Positions 45,335 through 53,344 of a stretch of DNA of 55,062 bases are shown here, piece after piece; within the stretch, counting starts at the first letter, position 1; each line of letters begins with the position of its first letter. The stretch covers positions 1 to 55,062 of the forward strand of contig JAHHIC010000071.1 in NCBI GenBank assembly GCA_019359035.1, in the 5' to 3' direction. The notes beneath the pieces were generated by a model. It had not been told where the DNA came from. It did not search any database and saw only the letters and a program-made list of their open reading frames with translations. Source of the stretch: Scytonematopsis contorta HA4267-MV1. GTDB taxonomy: Bacteria > Cyanobacteriota > Cyanobacteriia > Cyanobacteriales > Nostocaceae. A program made the position numbers and the translations under genes.

Positions 45335-45792
45335 TATCCTAATCTTTTTAAATCAATTTCTAAAAGTTGGCGTTGTTCCTGCCTAAATTTTTTAAGTTCC
45401 GACTCACTTCTTAAAGAAGTCTGCCGAAAATAGTCAAACCCTCCAAAGTCTTTTTCATACAATAGAATACCATCACGAGCAATAAAGTGAGAAACTAGCC
45501 ACGAACAATTATTCAGTTCGACAACATCAATCTTTTCATGATTAATCCCAAAAATCCGACCGAGAATCAGAGGTATTTCAAAAATACCGAAAGGTTTCTC
45601 TTTTATACAATCTTGACGTATTTGTTCATCAGAAAGTACAGCAAAATCCCAGTCACTATTTGTATGAGTTTTACCTGTAGCCCTAGAGCCAAACAAAACT
45701 AACATTTTGAGATAAGGAATCTTCTCTGGTATTTGTGACGTAAGTTCCTTTAATTCTATGATTGATTTAGGTATAATATTTGTTGAAGTCAT
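45334..45792 (-). CDS. MntA-type nucleotidyltransferase, second module
   Basis: This 152-aa minimal nucleotidyltransferase (ATG 45792; a GTG at 45822 is a weaker alternative) has the motif MLVLFGSRATGKTHTNSDWD with GSR and the DWD acidic pair. It has a C-terminal extension compared with the MntA at 35667. It precedes and overlaps the HepT gene, giving a second, opposite-strand MntA-HepT module on the other side of the retron. Confidence 0.87.
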   Translation of the reverse strand: MTSTNIIPKSIIELKELTSQIPEKIPYLKMLVLFGSRATGKTHTNSDWDFAVLSDEQIRQDCIKEKPFGIFEIPLILGRIFGINHEKIDVVELNNCSWLVSHFIARDGILLYEKDFGGFDYFRQTSLRSESELKKFRQEQRQLLEIDLKRLG

Positions 45793-45828
45793 TGTTTTTT
45801 GCTTTAGTAGTAATTTATACACTTTCTA

Positions 45829-45903
45829 TCAAATACCTTGTTGTTCTGCTCTCTGTGTTAGGTATAATTCTAACTCTGGTGTCAAGCTGAGGTTTAATGT
45901 CAT
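45829..45903 (-). pseudogene. Vestigial antitoxin-like N-terminus (24 codons)
   Basis: The frame MTLNLSLTPELELYLTQRAE, then QQGI and stop, looks like the first strand and helix of a ribbon-helix-helix or ParD/PHD-like antitoxin; full proteins are ~80 aa. It ends just upstream of the second MntA gene. It is probably the decayed remainder of another toxin-antitoxin locus. Confidence 0.4.
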
Positions 45904-46399
45904 CGATTTTCTTTGAGCCACATTGTATATTTTAGCGAAACTTGCCCTGATAAATGGTGGAATAGAAGATACCGAAACAGATTATAAATCTTGGCAACGA
46001 CTAATCATACGTAAGTCAGTGACATAAAAACTTCACATATGTCCTACAAAAATAGAGCATAATTTAGCAAAACGCTTGACTGATTCTTTTGGTATTCGAT
46101 ACAAATATAAGTAATTACTGCAAGCATTATTCAGAAATTTTTCTTGTAGTTAATTTTAGCAATTTTTCACTATAACTATTAACTGATATCTTCCGATAAT
46201 CATAATTAGGCTCAAAAAACTAGGCTTTTAAATAGCACAGGTTTTGGGATTTTATAATATTGCTATTAACCTGGATTTTGAACCTGATAAGAAATGTCAG
46301 TTGTAATAAAGTGAACTAAAACCAACTTGTGGGAAACTTTTTGTTAATTACTTAACAGTATCCCATCAGTTGGAGAGCATTTACCATCAGGAGAAAATA
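45904..46399. other. Non-coding spacer before the Nif11 precursor gene
   Basis: About 500 bp of AT-rich sequence in which I see no gene, RNA or clear repeat. It presumably contains the promoter of the Nif11-leader gene. A short plus-strand frame around 45938-46028 (LALINGGIEDTETDYKSWQ) is not recognised. Confidence 0.4.
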
Positions 46400-46768
46400 A
46401 TGTCATTAGAAGATGTGAAAAAGTTCTACCAACGTCTAGGAACAGACGAAGAGTTTCTAGCACAAATCAAAAGCGTAAAAGACAAGGAAGAATGTAGCCA
46501 GATAGTTAAAAGTGCAGGATACTATTTCACCAAAGCTGAGTTTGAAGAATATACTTCCAACTTATTAGATTTAGCTTCTGATGAAGAAGAACTCATGGAT
46601 TTAGATGAGAGAGAATTAGAAGCCATCTTTGGTGGGGCCAGCAATTATCTAATAGAACCATCCCGATATATATTGGCATACGGTGGTCCCTGGTATAGAT
46701 ATCCCGAAGATGTTATTTATCCACCTTCGCACCCGCGTCCACGTCCTTATCCAGACAATCACGCATGA
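46400..46768 (+). CDS. Nif11-leader RiPP precursor with Pro/Tyr-rich core
   Basis: The 122-aa peptide starts at ATG 46400, with AGGAGA a few nt upstream; an upstream frame start at 46370 is poorer. Residues 1-79 are a Nif11-type leader (MSLEDVKKFYQRLGTDEEFL ... ELMDLDERELEAIFGG) ending in the double glycine 78-79. The predicted core, residues 80-122, is rich in Tyr, Pro and Arg (YPPSHPRPRPYP near the end) and has no Cys, Ser-Cys or Thr-Cys pairs typical of lanthipeptides. Such precursors are matured by a modifying enzyme and cleaved by a C39 ABC transporter; one lies at 51068. No adjacent modifying enzyme is evident. Confidence 0.82.
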   Translation: MSLEDVKKFYQRLGTDEEFLAQIKSVKDKEECSQIVKSAGYYFTKAEFEEYTSNLLDLASDEEELMDLDERELEAIFGGASNYLIEPSRYILAYGGPWYRYPEDVIYPPSHPRPRPYPDNHA

Positions 46769-46779
46769 AATTAAAAAAG

Positions 46780-46883
46780 CTAATTGCTAATTGCTAATTG
46801 CTAATTGCCACCAAGCCAACTAAAAATAGCCAACTCTTCCATCAAAACAAATCGTAGCCCCCTCCCCGCACGCGGGGAGGGGG
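46780..46883. repeat. Heptamer repeat (CTAATTG)x4 and a GC-rich hairpin
   Basis: Four exact CTAATTG units lie at 46780-46807. At 46858-46883 CCCCCTCCCCGC and GCGGGGAGGGGG form a perfect 12-bp stem with a 2-nt loop, belonging to the same family as 12764-12917. Confidence 0.8.
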
Positions 46884-46975
46884 TTGGGGGTGGGGTTGAA
46901 TTGGGTGTAGGGTTTCCATTGCAGCACCCGTAAGCAATAGATAAAATACCTATATATAAAGACAAATAACCACCC

Positions 46976-48283
46976 ATGCAACCAGAACACAGGCAGCGTC
47001 GCGAAGCATTAATGAGTAAAATTGGCAACGGTACAGCAATATTTCGTAGTGCCCCATCCTCAGTAATGCACAACGACGTAGAATACAACTATCGTCAGGA
47101 CAGTGACTTCTTCTACCTCACAGGCTTCAACGAAACCGAAGCAGTAGCAGTTCTAGCACCCCATCACCAAGAACATCGATTCATCCTCTTCGTCCGACCC
47201 AAAGATAGAGAAAAAGAAGTTTGGAGTGGTTACCGTTGTGGAGTAGACGCAGCCAAAGAAATCTACGGAGCAGACGAAGCCTACCCCATCAGCGAACTCG
47301 ACGAAAAACTACCCCAATATATAGAAAAAGCAGACAGAATTTATTACCGTTTAGGAAGAGATAAAACCTTTAACGATAAAGTAATTAACCATTGGCAAAG
47401 GCTAATGCGGACTTATCCCAAACGCGGCACAGGTCCCACAGCATTAGAAGATACAGCCCCCATCCTCCACAGTATGCGTCTGGTTAAGAGCAAAACAGAA
47501 CTGGAGATGATGCGGAAAGCAGCCGACATCGCTGTCGAAGCACACAACCACGCAATGAAATTCGTAGCTCCCGGACGTTATGAATACGAAGTCCAAGCAG
47601 AAATGGAACATATTTTCCGTATGCGTGGGGCAATGGGACCAGCATATCCTTCCATAGTCGCATCCGGTAAAAACGCTTGTGTCCTGCACTATGTCGAAAA
47701 TAATTGTCAAATGCAGGACGGACAATTACTATTAATCGATGCAGGTTGCGCTTACGGATATTACAACTCCGATATTACCCGTACATTTCCCGTCGGTAGT
47801 AAATTCACAGTAGAACAAAAAATCCTCTACGAGCTAGTTTTGGAAGCACAGAAAAAAGCAATTTCCCAAATCAAACCAGGAAACGCATATAACTTAATTC
47901 ACGATACAGCAGTGCGAGTCCTCACCGAAGGCTTAGTAGAATTGGGGATTATCAAAGGAGAAATAGATAAACTAATCGAAGAAGAAAAATACAAACCCTT
48001 CTACATGCACCGTACCGGACACTGGTTAGGCTTAGATGTCCACGACGTAGGAGTATACCAACACGGAGAAAACCCCCAACTTCTGCAACCTGGTCAAATA
48101 ACCACAGTAGAACCCGGCTTATATATAGTACCAGACACCAAACCAGCCGAAGACCAACCAGAAATAGACCCCCGTTGGGTAGGTATAGGTATTCGCATCG
48201 AAGACGACGTACTAGTCACAGAAAGCGGTCACGAAATCCTAACAGCAGGAGTACCCAAAGAAATCAAAGAATTAGAAAAATAG
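46976..48283 (+). CDS. pepP: Xaa-Pro aminopeptidase (aminopeptidase P)
   Basis: This 435-aa dimanganese peptidase removes an N-terminal residue that precedes proline. An N-terminal domain (RREALMSKIGNGTAIFRSAP, DSDFFYLTGFNE) is followed by the pita-bread domain with all metal ligands: DAGCAYGYYNSDITRTFP (two Asp), HRTGHWLGLDVHD (His), TVEPGLY (Glu) and GIRIEDDVLVT (Glu). It is intact and probably a housekeeping enzyme, but its place after a proline-rich precursor peptide is suggestive. A terminator follows at 48296. Confidence 0.95.
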   Translation: MQPEHRQRREALMSKIGNGTAIFRSAPSSVMHNDVEYNYRQDSDFFYLTGFNETEAVAVLAPHHQEHRFILFVRPKDREKEVWSGYRCGVDAAKEIYGADEAYPISELDEKLPQYIEKADRIYYRLGRDKTFNDKVINHWQRLMRTYPKRGTGPTALEDTAPILHSMRLVKSKTELEMMRKAADIAVEAHNHAMKFVAPGRYEYEVQAEMEHIFRMRGAMGPAYPSIVASGKNACVLHYVENNCQMQDGQLLLIDAGCAYGYYNSDITRTFPVGSKFTVEQKILYELVLEAQKKAISQIKPGNAYNLIHDTAVRVLTEGLVELGIIKGEIDKLIEEEKYKPFYMHRTGHWLGLDVHDVGVYQHGENPQLLQPGQITTVEPGLYIVPDTKPAEDQPEIDPRWVGIGIRIEDDVLVTESGHEILTAGVPKEIKELEK

Positions 48284-48295
48284 GTTTTTAGTTGC

Positions 48296-48330
48296 GCTGT
48301 ACTAACTAAAGATTGGTACAGCATCTTTTT
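48296..48330 (+). terminator. Rho-independent terminator after pepP
   Basis: GCTGTAC (48296-48302) pairs with GTACAGC (48316-48322), followed by ATCTTTTT. It is 13 bp after the pepP stop. Confidence 0.8.
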
Positions 48331-48470
48331 CATACTACAGAATTTGATTTTATCCTGAGTCCAACTGCATAAGTTGTTTTTTGTTGCTCCTATTTTATAT
48401 AAAGAAGAACGCAAATTTCTGATTATCGGCTAATACATTAATACTAACAAAATTCAGGTGAGGAAACCAC

Positions 48471-48542
48471 ATGATGACTGAATACCATTATGTTGTAATT
48501 GATGCTGATTCAGCTTTAAAGAACATTCACTGCATAATTTAA
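48471..48542 (+). CDS. Possible small ORF of 23 aa
   Basis: ATGATG with GAGG 7 nt upstream opens MMTEYHYVVIDADSALKNIH and ends CII. I do not recognise it. The good ribosome site suggests translation, but it may be the 5' stub of a lost gene. Otherwise the 48331-48609 spacer shows nothing else. Confidence 0.3.
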   Translation: MMTEYHYVVIDADSALKNIHCII

Positions 48543-48609
48543 AAAAATTCCCTCCATAAACTAAATAGATAAAAACCTTAAATCTCATTCTGTCATCAGG
48601 TAGTTACTC

Positions 48610-49314
48610 ATGTCTAATAAACAAACTCCTAAATCCAAGCGAGGACGTGGTGTTATTCTCACCACCCAAGGATGGCAAAAACTTCAGCAAGCAATGCTAT
48701 TAGCGGAATCAGAACACAACTTTGGATTACGTTTTACCCGCGAACAGTTGAATCAGCTTACAGGATTATCACTACAAACTATTTCCCGCATCCTCAAACG
48801 CCAAGAAGCTGTTGATAAACTGTCGATAGAATATTTCCTGCGAGCATTTAGCTTGCAGTTATCTCAGGGAGATTGTGCTCCACCTAGCTCATTTTTTAAA
48901 GAATCAGCAACTAAACAAGAAAACAAAGCGCAGGATTGCAGTGAATCAATTATTAATACTTCCATATTCCTCAGTCGAGATAGAGAACCAAGTCAACTAC
49001 AACAGAGGATTTTGGAAAACCAATGTCGGTCAGCAACAATATTGGGTACTGGTGAGGTAAGCAAAATCACACTTACGGCGAAATTAGAACTACAAATACC
49101 AATTGAGGATGAAGTCATTATTTGGCGTTCACTAGAAAATGCGCCATCAGTAGAAGACTTGTTAATCAACATTTTATCATTTCTGTTGCCCATACGAGAC
49201 AAAAATACAGTAATACCCATGAACTTTGACCACAGTCAAAACGGACAAGAGCAATCAATTGAACATTCAAAATGCCCTACAGGGACGGGAGGAACATACA
49301 AAATTAAAAATTAA
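48610..49314 (+). CDS. HTH protein with degenerate, truncated NB-ARC (STAND remnant)
   Basis: This 234-aa protein starts with the basic KRGRGVILTTQGWQKLQQAM and a helix-turn-helix (FTREQLNQLTGLSLQTISRI, about 41-60) characteristic of the N-terminal domain of large cyanobacterial NB-ARC/WD40 STAND proteins. Residues about 120-190 align by eye with the start of NB-ARC (FLSRDREPSQLQQRI ... EVIIWRSLENAPSVEDLL), but the P-loop reads LGTGEVSKITLTA instead of GxGGxGKTxL, so nucleotide binding is probably lost. Everything after helix 2 is missing. It is either a decayed STAND gene or a stand-alone DNA-binding regulator of the following secretion genes. AGGTAG lies 8-9 nt before the ATG. Confidence 0.72.
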   Translation: MSNKQTPKSKRGRGVILTTQGWQKLQQAMLLAESEHNFGLRFTREQLNQLTGLSLQTISRILKRQEAVDKLSIEYFLRAFSLQLSQGDCAPPSSFFKESATKQENKAQDCSESIINTSIFLSRDREPSQLQQRILENQCRSATILGTGEVSKITLTAKLELQIPIEDEVIIWRSLENAPSVEDLLINILSFLLPIRDKNTVIPMNFDHSQNGQEQSIEHSKCPTGTGGTYKIKN

Positions 49315-49515
49315 CTTAGTCGTTAACTGGTTTAACTTCTCTTGTATTCCTTCTAAAAAAAACGAAATAATAAAGTTATCGAAAAAAGGAAAAACAGTTA
49401 ATACTCTCCAACATTTTTAAATATCAGATATTGGGAAGATACCTGTTAAATATTAATCCTTCATCGAACTCAATTAAACTGAATTTTCAGTTCCAAAAAA
49501 TCAAGGAGAAAAAGA

Positions 49516-49866
49516 ATGCTTGATATCAGCAATCAATCCCAAAAACTCTACTCTATTGATGGAGTGCAAGACCTCTCCCATGAATCAGCAGCAGCAATTT
49601 CCGGTGGTGCAGATGTAACTTTGTACAGCGATAAACGCTTTAGAGGAAAAAGCCGAGAAATTAACGATGGGCAAAGGAAACTGGGTGGTTTTGATAATAT
49701 AACCTCATCAATTAAAGTAGACGGTAAGATTAACAAAAAGGTATGGCGATTCTATAAAGATCCAGATTTCAAAGGAGCCTCCTTTGATATCGGACCAGGG
49801 CAGTCCCTTAGCCACTTACCCGCAGGCTTCAACAATAGAATTTCCTCCCTAAGGTCTATCGGTTAA
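49516..49866 (+). CDS. Double-glycine-leader beta/gamma-crystallin protein
   Basis: The 116-aa protein has a bacteriocin-type leader (residues 1-31, DLSHESAAAISGG) and a single beta/gamma-crystallin domain of ~85 residues. Two Greek-key Tyr-x6-Gly starts (YSDKRFRG 37-44, YKDPDFKG 80-87) each lead to a canonical calcium motif N/D-N/D-x-x-S/T-S: DNITSS (60-65) and NNRISS (106-111). It is predicted to be cleaved after GG and exported by the C39 transporter at 51068. AGGAGA lies 6 nt before the ATG. Function outside the cell is unknown; some proteins of this fold are toxins or peptidase inhibitors. Confidence 0.87.
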   Translation: MLDISNQSQKLYSIDGVQDLSHESAAAISGGADVTLYSDKRFRGKSREINDGQRKLGGFDNITSSIKVDGKINKKVWRFYKDPDFKGASFDIGPGQSLSHLPAGFNNRISSLRSIG

Positions 49867-49983
49867 GCAGTTCAACTAAATTTCTTGCTGTGTCAGTAGG
49901 GGTGAATCATGCCTCCCCCCTACTTCTTTCTTGAAATATCAACTATTAATTCACATATAGCAGCCATAAATAATTTGATTATT

Positions 49984-50015
49984 TCTTCTCTGCGGCTTTG
50001 CGGCTCTGCGTGAGA
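49984..50015. repeat. Dispersed CTCTGCG-type repeat
   Basis: TTCTCTGCGGCTTTGCGGCT followed by CTGCGTGAGAG is an inverted relative of the repeat at 3795 and 15635. It lies in the 198-bp spacer before the dioxygenase gene. Confidence 0.55.
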
Positions 50016-50064
50016 GTATTTTTTTTGCAACTCATTTTAAATTGCTATATAGAACCCAAAAAAC

Positions 50065-51012
50065 ATGAAAAATATTTCAGCCAATGACTTATCAATAGAT
50101 TACTCAATCACCGACAAAACAGCCCGAATAAAATCCGATATAATAGCTCAAAAATTACTAAACGAATTTGGTTGTTTCCTAGCAAAAGGACTACTAAATA
50201 ATGGAGAAATCGACCTAATTCACCACGACATCAGACAACTTATATCTCTTAGAATGCAGCAAGCAGGATTAAAAAAAGAAATTCCAGTAAATATAATCTC
50301 TCAATTCGACGACGGGTTACAAATATTAAGACAGTTAGAAAGTGCATACGTAAATGAACTAATGTCCAAAGACATCGCGAATAATCAATCGTCAAATCAG
50401 CTAGAACATGCCCATAGCGAAGTGATTGCAAACGCCTGTCGTACGCTACTTTCTGTCCAGAAAATCAATGTACATCCTGAGATAGTCCGTCTTTCCAAAA
50501 AACTAATGTCAACAAATACAGTAATGGCTCACATGTCATACGACTTGCGAGTCGATTATCCTTACGGGGATGAGTATTTATTCCCGTGGCATCAGGATTA
50601 CCCAGTCATTCAGGACTCCGAAGACGCACTGGTATACTGGATTCCATTGCGGGACGTAGGAGAAGAAAATGGCTGTTTGCATATTGCACCGGGGTCGCAC
50701 AGGCTTGGAGTTCTCCCACAATTACCACAAAGGGAAGAAGATGCCGTGAGTGCAACAATTCCAGACGACTCTATACTCAGTCAATTTCCCAACATCCGCG
50801 TGCCTATGCTCTCAGGAGATGTACTAGTCTTCAACACTTTAATGTTACATGCCAGTGGAACCAACCGCAGCAACAACCCACGCTGGTCTCTCCAGGTTCG
50901 TCATGGCAACTTTGAACATCCTAAAGCGATTGCACGCAACTGGCCTAACAGCAGTGTTTGGAATGTCCCTTTCCAGGAATCGCACCCTGAATATATCATT
51001 TCCAACTCTTAA
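50065..51012 (+). CDS. PhyH-family Fe(II)/2-oxoglutarate dioxygenase
   Basis: This 315-aa phytanoyl-CoA dioxygenase-like protein has the iron facial triad H176-x-D178 (FPWHQDYP) and H262 (LMLHASGTN), and a 2-oxoglutarate-binding Arg in NNPRWSLQVRH (R273). All catalytic residues are present. It is placed between a double-glycine secreted protein and a C39 transporter, all on the same strand, so hydroxylation of the exported protein or peptide is a reasonable guess, but small-molecule substrates are equally usual in this family. It is followed by the transporter after 55 bp. Confidence 0.88.
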   Translation: MKNISANDLSIDYSITDKTARIKSDIIAQKLLNEFGCFLAKGLLNNGEIDLIHHDIRQLISLRMQQAGLKKEIPVNIISQFDDGLQILRQLESAYVNELMSKDIANNQSSNQLEHAHSEVIANACRTLLSVQKINVHPEIVRLSKKLMSTNTVMAHMSYDLRVDYPYGDEYLFPWHQDYPVIQDSEDALVYWIPLRDVGEENGCLHIAPGSHRLGVLPQLPQREEDAVSATIPDDSILSQFPNIRVPMLSGDVLVFNTLMLHASGTNRSNNPRWSLQVRHGNFEHPKAIARNWPNSSVWNVPFQESHPEYIISNS

Positions 51013-51067
51013 GACGCTCCTACAATTCTTAACTCCTACAGACGCGATTAATGGCGTCTCTTAGAAA

Positions 51068-53254
51068 ATGCCTTACCAAAGTATACTCCAACATAGCGAA
51101 GAAGACTGCGGAGCAGCTTGCCTTGCTACAATTGCTAAACATTACGGACGTACCTTTGCTATTAGTCGCGTGCGGGAATTTGTGGGTACGGGGTCGCGGG
51201 GAACCACATTGCTAGGACTTTATCGAGGAGCCGAAGCTTTGGGATTTAATGCCCGTCAGGTTAAAGCTGGAGCCTCCATTTTGGATAGCCTCGAACAAGT
51301 TCCCCTACCAGCGGTCATTCACTGGAAAGGTAATCACTGGGTTGTACTATACGGGCGAAAACGGCAAAAATATGTCATTGCCGACCCCAGTATTGGCATT
51401 CGTTATCTTAGTCACAAGCAATTACTTGACGGTTGGAGCAACGGTATTATGCTACTGCTACAGCCGGATGATAGCCGATTTGCTCAACAATCGGAGGATA
51501 AAATCGGCGGATTTGGGCGGTTTCTAGTGCGAGTGCTGCCCTACCGCAACATTTTACTTCAGGCGATCGCAATTAATATTGCCATTGGTCTGCTGTCTCT
51601 TGCTTCTCCATTTATGATGCAGCTGCTAACTGATGACGTACTGGTGCGGGGAGATACTCAATTGCTGACCACTGTGGCAATTGGAGTAGTTATGATGAAT
51701 TTGTTTGAGAGTTTAATCGGATTAGTCCAATCATTTTTAATAGGTCATTTTGGAAATAGACTTCAGCTAGGGCTAATTTTTGAGTACGGACGTAAATTAT
51801 TACACTTACCCCTGAGTTATTTTGAAGGACGACGCAGTGGAGAAGTTGTTAGTCGGATAGCTGATGTCGATGCCATCAATGAACTTGTTTCTCAAGTTGT
51901 TCTTGGTTTGCCCAGTCAATTATTTGTCGCAATTGCTTCCTTAATATTTATGCTTATATATAGCTGGCAACTAACCTTGGCATCTGTTGCTGCCTTTATC
52001 ATAGTCACCCTAATTAACCTATTATTTCTTCCCGCTTTACAGCAAAAAACTCGTAATCTTATTGTCTTAGGTACAGAAACCCAAGGCTTTTTAGTTGAAA
52101 CATTTCGCGGTGTACAAGTGCTTAAAACGACCCAATCGACTCCCCAAGCTTGGCAAGAGTACCAAAGCAGTTATGGTCGTCTTGCCAGTCTGAACTGGAG
52201 CATGATGAAATTGGGGGTATATAGCGGCACAATTACCAAACTTTTTTCCTCATTTACAAGCATTACCTTGCTCTGGCTAGGTAGTTACTTAGTTATAAAT
52301 AAAACCTTAAGTATTGGTCAATTACTAGCATTTAACGGAATGAGCAGTAATTTTCTTGGCTTTCTGAGTTCCGCAATCGGCTTAGTAGATGAATTTATCA
52401 GGGCTGGGGTCGTTATCCAGCGTTTAAACGAAGTGATTGACGCAACTCCAGAATCCAAAAACGACTTCCAAAAACCTTGGGTAGAAATGGATGGTACAGC
52501 GGATATTACTTGCAAATCCCTCAATTTCCACCATCCTGGTCGAGTTGACTTGCTGCAGGACTTTAGCTTAAAAATCCCAGGAGGTAAAGTAACCGCTTTA
52601 ATTGGAAAATCTGGTTGTGGAAAAAGCACCCTCGTCAAACTAATAGCTGGACTATATTTTCTTGAATCTGGAAATATTCGCTATGGTTCCTATAACCAAC
52701 AAGACTTATCTTTAGAATGCTTACGCTCATCAGTCGTACTAGTACCCCAAGAACCACACTTTTGGAGTCGCTCAATTATTGAAAACTTCCGCTTTAGCTA
52801 TCCCAACGTTACATTTGACCAAATTGTGAGAGCCTGCGAAATTGCGGGTGCAGACGAATTTATTAGTGAATTGCCTGATAAATATCAAACAATTTTAGGA
52901 GAATTTGGTGCAAATCTTTCCGGAGGACAAAAACAACGCTTAGCCATAGCTCGCGCTATTGTCACCAACCCACCCATCTTAATAATGGACGAGTCTACAG
53001 GTGCATTAGACCCAGTAAGCGAATCGCAAGTACTATATCAACTTCTAACTCACCGTCACGGCAAAACAACTATTTTAATTAGTCATCGTCCCAGCGTCAT
53101 CGAAAAAGCTGATTGGATTATCCACTTAGAGCAAGGACAGATGAAAATTCAAGGAACTCCCGACGATTTACACCATCAAACAGGAGACCACTTAGGCTTC
53201 CTAAATAAAATTACCCCATCAACAAATGGTTTCGCAAAAACCGCCCGATTTTAA
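51068..53254 (+). CDS. C39-peptidase-containing ABC transporter (PCAT)
   Basis: This 728-aa bacteriocin-type exporter cuts double-glycine leaders and exports the cargo. The C39 protease is intact: Q8, C14 (EEDCGAACLATIAKHYG), H90 (GNHWVVLYG) and D106 (IADPSIG). The transmembrane domain spans about 155-440 and the ATPase about 480-715 (Walker A GKSGCGKST, signature NLSGGQKQRLAIAR, Walker B ILIMDESTGALD). Natural cargo candidates are the crystallin at 49516 and the Nif11 peptide at 46400. It contrasts with the degenerate C39 domain of the exporter at 8729. Confidence 0.95.
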   Translation: MPYQSILQHSEEDCGAACLATIAKHYGRTFAISRVREFVGTGSRGTTLLGLYRGAEALGFNARQVKAGASILDSLEQVPLPAVIHWKGNHWVVLYGRKRQKYVIADPSIGIRYLSHKQLLDGWSNGIMLLLQPDDSRFAQQSEDKIGGFGRFLVRVLPYRNILLQAIAINIAIGLLSLASPFMMQLLTDDVLVRGDTQLLTTVAIGVVMMNLFESLIGLVQSFLIGHFGNRLQLGLIFEYGRKLLHLPLSYFEGRRSGEVVSRIADVDAINELVSQVVLGLPSQLFVAIASLIFMLIYSWQLTLASVAAFIIVTLINLLFLPALQQKTRNLIVLGTETQGFLVETFRGVQVLKTTQSTPQAWQEYQSSYGRLASLNWSMMKLGVYSGTITKLFSSFTSITLLWLGSYLVINKTLSIGQLLAFNGMSSNFLGFLSSAIGLVDEFIRAGVVIQRLNEVIDATPESKNDFQKPWVEMDGTADITCKSLNFHHPGRVDLLQDFSLKIPGGKVTALIGKSGCGKSTLVKLIAGLYFLESGNIRYGSYNQQDLSLECLRSSVVLVPQEPHFWSRSIIENFRFSYPNVTFDQIVRACEIAGADEFISELPDKYQTILGEFGANLSGGQKQRLAIARAIVTNPPILIMDESTGALDPVSESQVLYQLLTHRHGKTTILISHRPSVIEKADWIIHLEQGQMKIQGTPDDLHHQTGDHLGFLNKITPSTNGFAKTARF

Positions 53255-53344
53255 ATTTTAGATTCTATATTTTATATTTCTTCCTCTTCTTTCTCTTCTT
53301 TCTCTTCTTTCTTGGTGCGCTTCGCACCTTCGTGGTTAATTTCT

